From Tetrastigma voinierianum (lineage: Eukaryota; Streptophyta; Magnoliopsida; Vitales; Vitaceae), in NCBI GenBank assembly GCA_016808115.1, contig JAEQBH010005430.1:1-64000 (forward strand): DNA of 64,000 nt. The letters are read 5' to 3'. A program made the position numbers and the translations under genes. Below, one piece after another: positions 10,990-22,840 of this stretch (the stretch's first letter is position 1; each line of letters opens with the position of its first letter). The notes beneath the pieces are model-generated. The model saw only the letters and a program-made list of their open reading frames with translations. It had not been told where the DNA came from and did not search any database.

Positions 10990-11592
10990 CATTTGATCCT
11001 CCTTGAACCATTCCTACTCCATTCTTCGTGAAATTTGACAACCCATATGATAGGCGGAAAGGATAGCCCTTATGGGATTTGAGAGAGGCACGCGATCATG
11101 TTGTATCTGGAGTGGGGTATCCATTGAGGAATTTTATAGTCGTTGTGGCCTAGCATGGGGTCTCCTAAAATGATACCAGGTTAATATCGACCTTAGGGTA
11201 GCACTTTTCTCTGGAGGGCTCCCGGTAGAATTAGGCGTTCACAAGTTTTCTAGCTTTTCCCTTCGATACCCATTTTGTCAAGCGATGAGAAGATGTCGGT
11301 GAGCTCATTGGCGATCGGGACCTTGTGAATTTGTTTGTTGGCTACGATATTATATTGCAGTGGGTCGTCGTAGGGATGGCAACCTATGTCGGTCAGGAAG
11401 GTTATGGGTGGTATCCAGCGGGGGCATGGACACATTTGTATCTCGGTGTCTCCCTTGATTTGATCTTTGCGTAGGTGAGCCTTCTGACGGCTGGATTCCC
11501 CACAGCGGCGAATCCCTCGGAAATCCACGTTGATCTCTCACAGGGAGTTCACGTGTTGTTTGGAGTTGATGATGGTGGTGGAGAAGGTGCAC
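10990..11592 (-). pseudogene. Aspartic protease of Tat-1, active site lost
   Basis: Minus-strand frames show DFRGIRRCGESSRQK (family 'ISGGFAAVGNPAVR'), then ITFLTDIGCHPYDDPL, ANKQIHKVPIA and LDKMGIEGKS. The family has VDNGSS just after ANKQIHRV; here the reading is PIANELT, so the catalytic aspartate motif is gone. Downstream pieces GSPPEKSATL, ILTWYHFRRPHA and EWFKEDQMRQ fit the segment leading to RT. Confidence 0.7.
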
Positions 11593-11899
11593 AGTTCAAT
11601 CTTACGGAGCCACATAGCAGCAAGATGTCCGCGTCGGATTAGATTCGATTTCTTTCTTGACTAAATATGGGGTCATTTTGTTCGGTGCCATATTCTGTGG
11701 AACTTCGCAGTAGTTTATGTCTCTTTTTCTTTGGTCCGTCTTCTCACGAGATGACCACCTTAAAGCTTCTCATGATGCCTTGTATGGGACTTGAGACCAC
11801 TTGAGACCGTTAGGGGGTGAAGCTGAGGTGATCACTTGGCTACCTTCCGGGCTTAGGTGGATGACGGTCCACACGTTACCTCTTCTCTTTAGAGATTGA

Positions 11900-12720
11900 T
11901 CTCTGTCTTCTACCGTTTACTCAAGTGGGAATCTGTCTCGGTCTCTTCATCTTAAGGGCTTCGATCCGCTTTTCTAAATCATACTTTTCTCCTTTTGAGC
12001 GGAAGAGCTTCCACGCTTATATATAAGACTCACCAGATTGATGTATTTTACCTTTGGTGAGCACACCGGCCGTGCTGCCTTAGGGGTTCTTGAGATGCAG
12101 AGCAACTAGGTCTTTGGCCTTATGCTTTAGGCAAATAAAGGCGGTGATGGCAAATTTCTCATACAGGATGTCTACCTTTAATGACTAGAGTTGAACCTAC
12201 GGACGTAGGACCTTGGAGTCCTCTACGTAGGCCTTGCTTTATGGTCGGTGGTAATAAGCTTTGTACGATCAGACTCCGTGGGAAGTGGGATCTGACTGAT
12301 GAAGAGCTCTCTGAAGGATGAGGGCCCAAGAGGTTGGGGCTGTTGGTTGAGACGATATTGAGCCTTTTAGTGTGATGGCAAAGACTCTACATCGCACGGG
12401 GTCCACGAGTATCCGTCATCCCATCCGGAGTCTTAGCAAGGTGCTGAGGTGGTCTATGGGATCCTTTGTCCGTCGAGGCCTTGATCGGTAACTCTTGAAT
12501 TCGTCAGGAGGGAGTGTAGTACCACTGGCCAGTGAGCAGGGATCCGTTCTTTGTACTAGAGCATCCATAGAAGTGGGCTCGACCTTTTCTGACCTCCCCT
12601 TCATGTACACAGGCTCTTGTTGGATGTTACGGGCCAGGCGCTCTGAGATTGTTCTCCTTTCCCCTCAAATGAGGTTGGTTCATCGCCTCGCAAATTAGAT
12701 TCGCGCGACGTCCCACCATT
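11900..12720 (-). pseudogene. gag of Tat-1
   Basis: The best block is 12610-12416: DEFKSYRSRP then KDPIDHLSTLLRLRMG, matching the Tat gag 'DP-DHL-TF' motif. It is followed by weaker pieces resembling 'VFAITLKG' and 'FRELFISQ'. This is the capsid precursor. The borders are only approximate because reading frames change often. Confidence 0.65.
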
Positions 12721-13035
12721 GCGACCATCTCGGGGTATGTAAGGATCATACCCCATGCTGATCCATTTATTTTCTCCTCCTCTGTCAGCGTCTCGGGGCG
12801 TAGGGGGTGTTCTTTGTACCTCTTAATGAATTAGTTATGCGTCCTTCACGGGCCTATTGTGCTTCTTTGTGGGCGTTGCACATGCGGTGAGTTAATGACT
12901 CTTGACCCGTGAGTGAGGCGGAATTCTCTGCCCATCTTGTTCTTGCCGCGGCGTGAAGAGCTTCGGAGCGTCTGGTTGTCTGATGTCAACGTCGTCCTGT
13001 GGTCTTCGCACGTCCTCTGGTCCTGCTCATGTTTA

Positions 13036-13700
13036 GTGTTGATACCATCGATCGTTTAATCGGTTGATTTATGAGAATAGTCGTTCCCTCTGACGTATGA
13101 AACTAATGGTGCTTTTTCTATGATATGGGCTTTGGGCGTTGAAACCTGGAGTCGATAGTCGGGCTGTCTGACACAGCAGCACATAGAAAGGGTGGTTTGG
13201 AGCCTCTAGAGTCGATTCGTCGGGCTGCATGACCTGACTGAATAGGAAGGGTGATACACGGCGGGTCTTGAAACCGCCTCATAGATGGTTCAAGTGGTTC
13301 CGGCCGAGGAAAAGAGATATCAATCTGTTAGGGTTTGTGTTTTCTTTTATTTTTTCTCCCATTTCTTCGGTGGAGTTTTCCATTATTTATCATGGGAGAT
13401 CAGATAACCTTCATGTTAGGCTGACCATATGGTTGCTTCCAGTTAGGTAGGAAATCTCTTTTCCTTATAATTCATTAAATATTAAAGAATAATTAGAGTC
13501 GTGATCGTGAGATCCTTCCTTCCCTCGAGGAGTGGAGGCGGATTATAGGTAAATTACTTCCCTTTTATACGTCTTGTTTGATGGATGGTGGACCATCCAT
13601 GTTACCTATTTATCAGCGGGGCGGGCTTGGTTGACTGGGGGTACCGTGCGCTAAGAAGTGATCGGGATGTGTCGTGAGGCTGCCATGGCTGAGCTGACAC
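13036..13700 (-). repeat. 5' LTR and possible primer site of Tat-1
   Basis: Non-coding and placed directly upstream (minus strand) of gag. A TATA box, CGTATAAAAGGG on the minus strand, lies at 13560-13571. The minus-strand string TGGTATCAACAC at 13036-13047 may be the primer site, but the match to a tRNA is only partial. The right border near 13.70 kb is a guess. No second LTR is in the window for comparison. Confidence 0.5.
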
Positions 13701-13789
13701 AACTGTGCACTAAGTAAATCTTAAGCTTGTTGATGGTTTTAATACTGTAAGGTGCGTTTTGAAGAGCGCATATCGTGTTTTTAGGCATA

Positions 13790-13910
13790 AATCAAAGTTA
13801 CATGAATTTTCAAAGTATTTTTATTAATTTCGATATATCGATATCCGTATAAAATGTCAGTGATATATCTCGTAAATCATTAAAATCAGTCACGCATATA
13901 TCGATCGAAG
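13790..13910. repeat. GATATATC-rich repeat, copy 1
   Basis: The string ATGAATTTTCAAAGTATTTT followed by CGATATATCGATATC and GTGATATATCTCG is shared in the same order with 27055-27190. The self-complementary unit CGATATATCG recurs here and at 22615-22835. Confidence 0.75.
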
Positions 13911-13974
13911 CAATATTTTTTAGCCAGTCATCTCGACTCACCAAGCTCTTTATACATTAGAATTGTCGACTGTA

Positions 13975-14090
13975 CCTCCAATCTTTGCTTTTCTGTATCT
14001 TCCGATCTTCCTCACATATGGTGATTAATTTTTTTTTTTCTCGTTTTTACAGTCGGAAAGTGGGAAATTGAGCTTAGGCTCTAATTCCTC
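13975..14090. repeat. Repeat A, copy 1
   Basis: It matches 16097-16204 (copy 2) in the same orientation: TGTATCTTCC, CTTCCTCACATAT, a T-run with TTTCTCGTTT, then GAAATTGAGCT. The two copies are about 2.1 kb apart, which suggests a segmental duplication. Confidence 0.8.
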
Positions 14091-14692
14091 GCAACTCACA
14101 GTCGCGGAACTCGCCGCCGGTCTGGGATCTCCCCAGGGTCTCCGTCGAATCCTCTGAACTTGCCTTCCCGTCGTATCCTCCTGAACAAAAAGTTACACCC
14201 AAGACAGCTCTCATGATAGCAGTGCTGACGCCTTTCATGAGTTGAGGGGATGAGTCATGAGATCGCCAACTAACACAGCCACATGGAAAGAAGCATAAAA
14301 GAAAGCTACGAAGGGATGGGATGTTCTTTTTGAAATCAAACAAAACAAAACAGTCAGACGGAAACATTGAAACTGAACCACGAAAATTCCCAAAAAATAT
14401 GTTGCCCAGATCCAGATAACGACAACCTAGCGATGTAATTAAGGAGTACGTCACTGCTGATGGGCATTGCATCCACTTTAACACCAGACCAGAAAACAAT
14501 GGGGACCAAATTATTTACGTCTTCAGACTCCGCCGCGTTTCCGGCTGTACGGGGGAGATAACTGGATGAGCCAATAAATAAATAAAAAGTGAGACCAGGC
14601 ATAGAACAGAACTTTCTCAACCGACCAAGGAGTCGAAAATAAAGTTGGGAGTTAAATTGACCTTTTATTAAAACAAATGACTGTGCAATCAC
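14074..14692 (-). other. Open stretch of unknown nature, possibly a gene fragment
   Basis: Two overlapping minus-strand frames (141 and 112 codons) cover this stretch, longer than most in the window. I recognise no domain. The translation holds PIVFWSGVKVDAMPISSDV and a hydrophobic part. The segment near 14490-14515 (AACAATGGGGACCAAAT) recurs at about 27355-27375, next to another GATATATC copy, so it may belong to a repeat rather than a gene. Confidence 0.3.
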
Positions 14693-15167
14693 TTTGGAAC
14701 TATTGTACCATCTAATAAAGCTGTTCGTAATTTTTTAAAATTTGGAATCAAAGTTTTAGTTTATTTTTAAACTAATATCTTTTAATATAATTTATTAAGT
14801 GTGTGAACTCGAACTCAACATATTTTCGTATGTGTACTTGCGTTGTAAGCAAGTGTGATGAAAAAAATATATAATCTGAAAAGAGTATAACAAAAGTTGA
14901 ACAATTGTTTGTTTCTGTAGAACTATTTAATCTCTTAGAAATGTTTAGGAAAGTAAGATGAAAATAATATTAGGATTGATCAAATCTTTTACTTTTCCAC
15001 ATAAATTTTCAAAAAAAAAGTTATTTTATAGAACACTCTTAGGGTTGAAAAGTGTGATTACAAAGAGAATAATACTTTTTGTATTCCTTAACCTTTTGAA
15101 TTTACATAATATCCTAAAACACAATATATGTTTTAATTACATATTAAACATATATATAAACTCAAAT
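14684..15167. repeat. Repeat R, copy 1 (truncated)
   Basis: AT-rich, with no coding sequence. It shares ordered blocks with 15168-15905 and 19701-20435: AATCACTTTGGAACTATTGT, ATTAGGATTGATCAAATCTT, AACACTCTTAGGGTTGAAAA. It ends at AAACTCAAAT, where copy 2 begins. Confidence 0.85.
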
Positions 15168-15905
15168 ATTTATTGTAATCACTTTTGGAACTATTGTGCC
15201 TTCTTATAAAGATATTATTTTTAAAATTTGAATCAAGTTTTTTTTTAAAGGTAATATTTTTAATACAATATAAATGTCTTTCTGAGACTTCGGCTCACTC
15301 ATCTTTTCATGTCCTGTCTTTAAATATTGAACGTTCAAATTGATGGAAAAAATGGATGTATACAATGGAGAAGAGTATAACAAGAACACTCAAACAAGTT
15401 ATTTGAACTTTGTCAAAGACTCTATTTCCTCTCTCTTACGAAATCTTTAAGAAAGTAAAATGGAAATAACATTAGGATTGATAAAGTCTTTTACTCTTCT
15501 GTAAAAGATTTCAAAAGAAAAAGTTACCTCTTATAGAACTGCTCTTAAGGTTGAAAAATGTGATTATAAAGAGAAAAAAATGCTTTTTATCTTCCTTAAC
15601 CTCTTGAGATTGTAACATCCCCAATACATAAATATATGTTTAATTCTGCACATTAAACTCAAATGTTACAACTTATGATCTTCATTAACCTCATAGTTTT
15701 ATAACAATCAAATACTTTACTACTACTCATATGATATACATTAAGCAGTTTTTCAAATGTTAAACTTGTGATCTTCTTCGGCTATAAGTTTTGTAACATT
15801 TCATAGTGTATTCACCCATTTAACATGATTTATTCTCAAATGTTATAATTTTTAATTCACCATTGAATGTGTAACTCTTTTTTGGTACACTTAATGTTAA
15901 AATTA
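15168..15905. repeat. Repeat R, copy 2
   Basis: Directly follows copy 1 and starts ATTTATTGTAATCACTTTTG, as copy 3 does. It also carries the right half missing from copy 1: ATTGTAACATCC, CAAATGTTACAA and TTCACCATT.AATGTGTAACTC. Function unknown. Confidence 0.85.
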
Positions 15906-16096
15906 TATTAAAAATAATTTTAAATAATCAATAAAAAAGATTAGTAATTTTTAAAGAGAATTTGATAGTTTAAAAATTAATTTATCAAATGATTTTAGCA
16001 TCTAAAATAAAAATAAGTAACAAATTGAAAACAGAATATTTCTCAGTGAAGTAAGTCGATCTACCTGCATTCACTGACTCTTTCTGTGGGTGTCTG

Positions 16097-16204
16097 GTAG
16101 TTCAACCTCGATCTTTGTTTTTTGTATCTTCCCACCTTCCTCACATATAGTGATTGATTTTTTTTTCTCGTTTACGGTTGAAAAGTGAAATTGAGCTCTA
16201 ATTA
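16097..16204. repeat. Repeat A, copy 2
   Basis: Second copy of the 13975-14090 segment, about 85-90% alike by eye. Beyond it the similarity stops and Tat-3 sequence begins within a few tens of bases. Confidence 0.8.
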
Positions 16205-16636
16205 CGTGACTTTATTGAGGATCAGTTTCTCATTGTGAGAGATGGAGCGTCACGAGGAGGCAGGAGCTGTGGATGGTAAATTCTGCGAACATGACAAACT
16301 GCAGACAGGAGAATGAGAAGCACTGCGGGCACCGTGCGGGAACTAATCAGGTGAAAAACCTTTCGAAAGGGCCCATTCATCCTGCACCCCCAGCTTAGCC
16401 AAATAAGGGTAAAGAGCCCATCCTCATGGGAGAAAGTGATCCCCCAACAGACGATGAATTATCTTTTGGCAACTCTCGGCTCCTTGCCAACTCACCACCC
16501 TAGAACGCGTAGAGTGATTTAAAAGGCCGCCGTCCAAGCCGTCTGTCGGTGGCGCGCCATCGGAGTACTAAGAGGAAGCCAATGACGGGACGCCCACGAT
16601 GGGCCGCTTGGGAATATATGCCCATCGTCCCAGGGC

Positions 16637-17600
16637 ATGGCTCCTCGATTTAGCTCGTCAAGTCATCCATTTGAGGTGGCCCTGCGCGCGTTTAGTTTCT
16701 TTTCAGTTGTCCAGGGCGGAGGATATGTTGTCTCCTCCACAGGCCCGTATATCCTAAGCTATAAACCCCAGAAACCCCGTTATGCCGTCATTGCCCTATA
16801 TCACGATGGCCATGACCCCATACGACCATATGCTACATTTAACCAAATACTTGCCTTGAGTAATGGCCGTCTCATGTGCAAAATATTCAGGCCATCTTGA
16901 AGGACCCACTCGCTTTAGTTTCACAAACTCTCGAAGGATCTACTCCTTCATTCAGTGATCGTAGATAGCGTTCATTTCCAGTACTTATGTTGATTAAGCG
17001 AAGGAAACATCAGCTCACTCTAGGCCATCCTCAAGCGGGAAGAGGAATCTTTCTGGGTCTTCACTTGAAGATTTGGGCAAGCCGTCCAACAAATTAATAT
17101 TTACAGCATGGATGCGGTCCTGTAGAACTTTCGAAGAAGCTTTGGGCCTACTACCCCTTTCTTTCAATCTACATCCTGGATCCTCCCTTATGATGACATC
17201 GACGGGTAGATAGAGTATTCCACCTTTGGAGGGGATAATATTAGACCGCCTCCGGGACCCAGTGTGATAAGCGCTCAGAAAATGTGAGAGCCACTAAGGC
17301 CCACAGAGCAGAGGAGTCGAGCAATCGGAAGCTCCCAGACGGAGTAGAAAAAGAGGATCCTCCCCAATTCACCCTTCTCAGCATCCATATGATCGGCTCC
17401 TACCCCTCGGTAGGGACCCACCTCGATTTTAAATGGCCCCACCTGGCGAGAGACTGGTTCAATACGTCGGTCCCACTGGGTCACGATTACCACGGGGACC
17501 ATGACAACAAGAGCTAACCATTTCAATTTAAAGTTCTGAAGTAGAAAAAGAGTGGTTGGGTGGGCACCTCGAAGATACATTGAAGTCGACCGACGAATAC
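16637..17600 (+). pseudogene. gag of Tat-3
   Basis: Frames in order: PKKPRYAVIALY-type block (about 16780), FNQILALSNGRLMCKIF (about 16840), then a frameshifted middle, QQIN-x-YSMDAVL and FRRSFGPTTPFF (about 17085-17165), and a zinc-knuckle-like piece near 17480 (HDYHGDHDNKS) followed by RRYIEVDRRI. It is the capsid precursor. At least five frame changes occur. The same order is present in Tat-2 gag at 42288-41150. Confidence 0.75.
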
Positions 17601-17789
17601 AAAGCGACCATTTTGACAAGATAATTGCAGTCTTGAACACCCATCTGAACCTCGGCCCACCATGTCATTCATATTGGGAGGCCCAGCAGGTGACGATACC
17701 AATCGAACAATAGAGAAGAAGAATGCTCTGCGCATAACCTGTGAGCCCAAATAAGCTCTGTCAGTACCGGGGCTTGGTCTGACAATTTA

Positions 17790-18225
17790 GTGGTTGTGAC
17801 CCCATATCCTTTCCTCCTATAAACTTGACCAGGGTCATCACTCCTCATTATGATGCACTTGTACTTACTTTGTGTATTAACAATTTTGATGTGCACAGAG
17901 TTCTTGTTGATCCGGGAAACCTGATAGTAGTTTGTTGCATCTTCGGCCTTCTAGCGAGATAGAAGTCGTGGCGAATCTTAGTTCGGCTTGCAAAGTTTTA
18001 TGCAGGTTCAATGGGCACCTGCGATGGTGGCGATATTCTTCCGTCGAGCGAGTTTAGTAACTGTGAAGTATTGTTTTCAGTGGTTGAGGACCTGGGACCT
18101 TACAATGCTATCGTGGGTTGAGCCCGGTTACATGCTATGAAAGTAATCCCCTCAACCTATCACCAAACTATTAGTTATCTGACTCCATTCGGGTAGGTTG
18201 ACCTCGAGGTGGCCGATTAAACGAT
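17790..18225 (+). pseudogene. Aspartic protease of Tat-3
   Basis: Reads ISFPPINLTRVITPHYDALV then CINNFDVHRVLVDPG, which holds the catalytic D-P-G triad followed by N in place of S. Next come FSVVEDLGPYNAIVG and HAMKVIPSTYHQTISYLTPF, again with frameshifts. The enzyme would cut the gag-pol precursor. It is better preserved here than in Tat-2, whose D-P-G motif is degenerate. Confidence 0.8.
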
Positions 18226-19700
18226 CGTCGGTGTTTTGACTATCGATGTAGGAGTGTGAAAAGATGAAACCTCTAACGACTTCGCTGTGAGGGCCTGAAT
18301 AGCAATCATAGGATCTAACTGCCCCAGGCACGAAGTGGAAGGCATGGAATGAGTATATCTTAGTATCTGAGAAATTTCAAGAAATATGAATTCATTAATC
18401 ATGTCGAAAATGTTGCGTAATTACACGACATCGTTATTTTTTACAAAGTGATCATATTGCGGCTACATAGTCAGAACAGAATCAAATCGATCGACAGCGA
18501 TAATTATGGGCCTGGAGTAGAAACGAGGAAAAAGCAAAATCTGAAGAAGGAAGGTCCTATGGAAGTGGAAAGGAACGCGAGGAACCTTGTTACTTCAAGA
18601 GGGGGGTGTCCTTGCATGTAGAGGGGATTCCGTAAGTTTAGAGACCACACACAAGGCCATCGAACAAGGATTTTAGAACCACCCAAGGCTGACGGATGAG
18701 GATGGTATTCAATTAGAGCTCAGCTCAATCCTTCACGATCACGATGGGATTCATGCATAGAAATCACGTTCAAATTGTCTGCTCGTAATCATCAGCCATT
18801 CCAGCTTGATATCAGTGACTCTGATACACTTCAACAGATCTTACTCCTCGAAAGACCTGGGGATGGCAGTAGCATAAGGAACACACCCCTCTAACCTTTT
18901 ATGGACCTCCATTGCAAGAAGTCGACGACCATCAGTGTGGATCCCGAAGAGTTAGGCATTAGGTGTTGGAATATACCACCATTAATTGTTTACCTGACCC
19001 ATTACAATTGGATTAAACATGCTTTCTTTTTCCTTCGGGGGTGTGCTTAGCCTCCAATGAAGGGCATTGAGTACCATGGGCTTGGGCCCGACTACTCACG
19101 ACTATGACCCCCGACATTGGGACCACGAGATGGCTGGCCCGTCTACCGGGCCATCAGGTTCTCATTTACAAGTCGAGCCCATTTGTACATCTGGCAGGAA
19201 TTGGGACATATCTGTTGGGATATCCTCTTGTAGTGTGTCTTATCTTGTAGACCAGGATGACTTTCTGGACAAATATGAGTCATTATGACACCTTGAGGGT
19301 GGTCAAAGCATTTCTTGAGAAAGCGCCTGAGTGCGGACATTGGGCTATCTAAAAGGAAGAGAGCGAATTAAATGGCATATGAGAGAAAGCATACACTTCC
19401 AGTTTAGGAAGGAGATCATCTACTTTCCATGAAGAGGATGCGCGCTGTAGAATAAGCGAGAGTCATGAAGTAAAGATGCAGAATCCCTGCGTAAAAGGGG
19501 TTTCTCTGTTGCGAGCAGTTAACAAGCGTGGAGGCGTGGGCACCACCGCAGTTTTCTTGGCTGGCTGCGGGCGATTGCTGGTTGAACAATGCTTTGTGAT
19601 CCAGGTTGGAAGTGGAGCACAGTAGGATTGGTATATTCGTCTTGGGCCCTGCCATTTTTAGGCTGTCCCAGGAGACTCGATGAGCTTGATAAAAAAAAAA
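18226..19700. other. Unassigned stretch after Tat-3
   Basis: No retroelement domain, RNA gene or convincing reading frame is seen. A plus-strand frame at 19067-19288 is open for 73 codons but matches nothing I know. It ends where repeat R copy 3 starts, after a run of 11 A. It could be diverged Tat internal sequence or a further nested element. Confidence 0.4.
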
Positions 19701-20435
19701 ATTTATTGTAATCACTTTTGGAGGCCACATTGTGCCTTAATAAAGATGTGTTTTGTTTTTTAAAGATTTGAATCAAGTTTTTTGTTTTTTAAACCTAACA
19801 TCTTTTAATCTGATATAGTAAGTGTCTATGAGACTTGAACTCTTCATGTTCATGTCACTGCCTTTAAGCTTTGAGCGTTTAAATTGATGGAAAAAGTAGA
19901 TGTATCTGATAACAGAGTACAACAGAAGGCTCAAACAGTTATTTGAACTTTGTCGAATTTTATTTCCTCTCGAGAAATCTTTAGGAAGTAAGATGAAAAT
20001 AACATTAGATCAAATCTTTACTTTTATGCATAAGATTTCAAAAGAAAAAAAGTTACCTCTTGAACACTCTTAGGGTTGAAAATATGATTACAAAATAGAA
20101 GAATACTTTGTCTTTCTTAACCTCTTGAGATTGTAACATCCTAAAACATAAATATATATTTTATTCACACATTAAACATATATTTAAACTCAAATATTAC
20201 AAACTTATGATCTTCATCCAACCTCATAAGTTTTTTTTTAACAATCAATAACATATGTTTAATGTTCTCATTAAACATGATTCTCTCTCAAATGTTACAA
20301 ACTTATGGTCTTTCTAAACATAAATTTTATAACATTTCATAGGTTTAATCCACCCATTTAACATGATTAATTCTCAAATGTTACAATCTTAATTCACCAT
20401 TAAATGTGTAACTCTTTTTACATGCACTTATAATA
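19701..20435. repeat. Repeat R, copy 3
   Basis: Collinear with copy 2 over its full length, including ATTAAACAT, CAAATGTTACAAACTTATG and CCATTAAATGTGTAACTC. It is separated from repeat A copy 2 by the Tat-3 region, so A and R flank Tat-3. Confidence 0.85.
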
Positions 20436-21955
20436 TTATAAAAACTATAATTCTTTTTATATTTATTTTTAAACAACAATATATGAAAATATATAACACT
20501 AACTAACTGAACTAGGCATGTAGACATAATCTAAGTTAGAAGCTGCAGTTAGCAACTACGACTTTAGTTAAAAAATGAAGCAACAGTGACTAACTGTGAC
20601 TTTATAGTTCAAAATGAAGCTGTAGATACTAGCGCAGCTCTTAATTAAAAACTACGAGCATCTCTCCCATATCGAGAAAAAAAAAGATTGATCAATAGTT
20701 TAAAAGTTATCTATTCGATATTAGTTTTAATAAAGGGTTATTTTGACACTCTAAAATCAAGTTTTGGATCAAAATAGCCTTGGTTTTGAAAAAATATTGC
20801 TTTGACCCTTTCTTCAAACCTTATGTTCAATCTAGTACTTAAAACTATAATAGTTACTAACTCGCTTTTTGTTTTTGTGTTGTATAATTACAACCATGGT
20901 TTCATTTTTTGTACTAAAGTTTGTAATTGTCAATTACGATTTAATTTTGTTCTAAAATCATGAATTACCAACTACGACTTTAGCTCAAAATGAAACGCAA
21001 TTACTTAACCTCAAACTCTACTTTGATTAAAAAAATAAAGGTCAAATCTCCCTTATGTGATATTAAAGGAAGCTAGTTTGAATAATAATTTTTGAATGAG
21101 AACTAAAATCAATATTTGTTAAAAACAAGGGTCATTTGTTTAAACTCCTCGAAAATCACCCATAGCCAAAACTTAACTTGAATGCTTTAATATCTAGGTG
21201 CTACTTCTTGATTTCCAATTATGGTGCACCATTAAATTACTCAAAATCTAGCAATGGGTGGCAATGGGTGTATGATAGGTAACTTTTCAAACAATTTTGA
21301 CCTGCCTGCAACTCTCATAGAATCGGTCTTGCCTCAATCAAAGGTCTGTCTATCTCCTCTATAATGCGATTACCGAAGGAAGCTACGAGGGTCCATCTTC
21401 GGTCTCATTCATTCAATGAAAAATATACGATTTGTGCCTTATCCCATTTGTTCTTTCTTCAGCTTACAGTACATGCCAGAAACAGAGGTGAATAGCATAA
21501 CGTAACCTATTTCATAGAAAGATTTGATTCAAAGGTTGTAGATCAAGAGCATGAAAGAGCAAAGGCGACCTACTAATCTTCTCACCAAGTTCCAGATTGC
21601 CATGGACTCTGCAGGCCCCCAACGAAAGTGATTTAAGCAAGCTTATGGAAGGTGTTTATGTAATCAATGTGATAATGAAATATAAAACAAGAAAAACACA
21701 CCAGATTTTGCGTAGAAAACCCTTGGGATAAATACGGATAGAAGAAGAAAACTTCAACATGAATCCCAAAAATAATTATAAAGTCTCTGATGGAATAGAT
21801 ACTTACTTGCCCAAAATGTTTGATATTACAAAAATACCCGATCAAAAAGGTCCATACCTATCGCCCCTCTGCTATCACAATCGATCACTTTTTTTGTTCT
21901 CAACTTATTTTTTCAAAAGACGTACCATGGGCTTTCGAATCGGACATAAGCCAAA
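20436..21955. other. AT-rich stretch without recognisable genes
   Basis: Nothing is assigned. A short unit, ACTACGACTTTAG followed by AAAATGAA, occurs near 20564 and 20970, with a variant (ACTGTGACTTTATAG) near 20600. The part from about 21.4 kb lies downstream of the PPR remnant and may be its old 3' flank. Confidence 0.5.
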
Positions 21956-21959
21956 AACC

Positions 21960-22520
21960 AAATTTAAGTCACAAATTAATCGAAGGTTTGCAGGGTAGTT
22001 TCTTAAGAAAGTCGTGAGCCTCACTCAACTAATCTGATCTTCTAAGAAGGTCCGCCATGCAAGCATAATGCTCCATTCGATGGAATCCTTCTTCGACCAT
22101 TGGTCGAATATCATCACCATGATCATTAAGAATTTATGGCTGCAAGCTGATAAAACACTGGTACAATTACTGTCGTCAAGTGTCATCCCTGAAAGTTTTC
22201 TTCTGTGGCAGAAGAGTAAGGGCAGCTGCACTATCCCCATGTAATCCATATCCATTAATCATAGCATTCCAAGAGACATCATCTTTTGAGGCATTGCTGA
22301 TGACTATATGTTTGTCAAATCCCTTTTGTATCATGTAAGCCATCACAGAGTTTGAGAAGTTAAGAAGCTGGGAAGGGATGCATATTTTCTTTGAAGTTAA
22401 ACATTCAAGATTAAAAACCTCCATTTGGAAATCTCCATAGAAATGGACGAGCTAGTTTCATTGCTCTATTATGTCAGAATCCACGATGTAGCCATGGCAG
22501 ACTATGCAAACTCATTGCCA
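21960..22520 (-). pseudogene. Pentatricopeptide repeat (PPR) protein gene fragment
   Basis: Minus-strand pieces give DDVSWNAMINGYGLHGDSAA (22300-22240), then CTSVLSACSH, then HYACMADLLRRSD and SEAHDFLKKLPCKPS (to about 21965). These are consecutive PPR and E-type motifs of a plant PLS-class PPR protein, a family that edits or processes organellar RNA. Only about 180 codons remain, with at least three frameshifts, and the usual DYW end is absent. It is the only non-transposon protein-coding remnant identified with confidence. Confidence 0.8.
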
Positions 22521-22609
22521 ACAAGGTATGTTGGAAATTGACCACCCTAGTGGAAATTAAAACATACATAAATTAAAACATAAACAATACTTGAACTGTG
22601 TGCAGGGAT

Positions 22610-22840
22610 GGAAATGTCGCGATATATCGTCGATATATTCGGTATTTGGACTCCTTCCGAAGCCAATGTCTGATGGCGACGAAGTCGACTGAAGGAAAAA
22701 TAAGAAAATATATTATGTGTGATATATCGCCGATATCAATTATTTACCGATATATCGGACAAATATCGTTACAAATGTAGTAGTGGAACCAAAATGTAAA
22801 AATTTTACAATTTGTCCGATATATCGTTGCTGTCAATTAT
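22610..22840. repeat. CGATATATCG palindrome cluster, copy 2
   Basis: GATATATCG-type words occur at about 22621, 22720, 22748 and 22820, together with TGTCCGATATATCG. Another pair (TATCGGCCGATATATTGG) lies at about 23936-23953, on the other side of the LINE fragment. Cause unknown. Confidence 0.7.

Larger units (their letters stand above)
1..13700 (-). mobile_element. Tat-lineage Ty3/gypsy element Tat-1, interrupted and decayed
   Basis: Read on the minus strand the order is LTR with TATA box (13.05-13.7 kb), gag, aspartic protease, reverse transcriptase, RNase H, a second (archaeal-type) RNase H, then integrase ending near 143. The second RNase H is a hallmark of the Tat lineage. Coding sequence runs from about 12.7 kb down to about 9.3 kb, is broken by a foreign block (about 1.69-9.31 kb), and resumes from 1.69 kb to 143. 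The 3' LTR should lie left of position 1 and is not seen. Every domain has frameshifts and stops, so the copy is dead. The gag and protease differ clearly from those of Tat-2 and Tat-3, so this is another Tat family. Confidence 0.85.
16240..18225 (+). mobile_element. Tat-3, plus-strand fragment of the Tat-2 family
   Basis: It contains gag and protease closely like those of Tat-2 but in the opposite orientation. gag shows PRYAVIALY, FNQILALSN, LMCKIF, then FRRSFGPTTPFF, the last identical to Tat-2. Protease shows ISFPPINL and DALVLTLCINNFDVHRVLV. After about 18225 the similarity ends and no RT follows. No LTR was recognised at either end, so it is a truncated or deleted copy. Confidence 0.8.
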
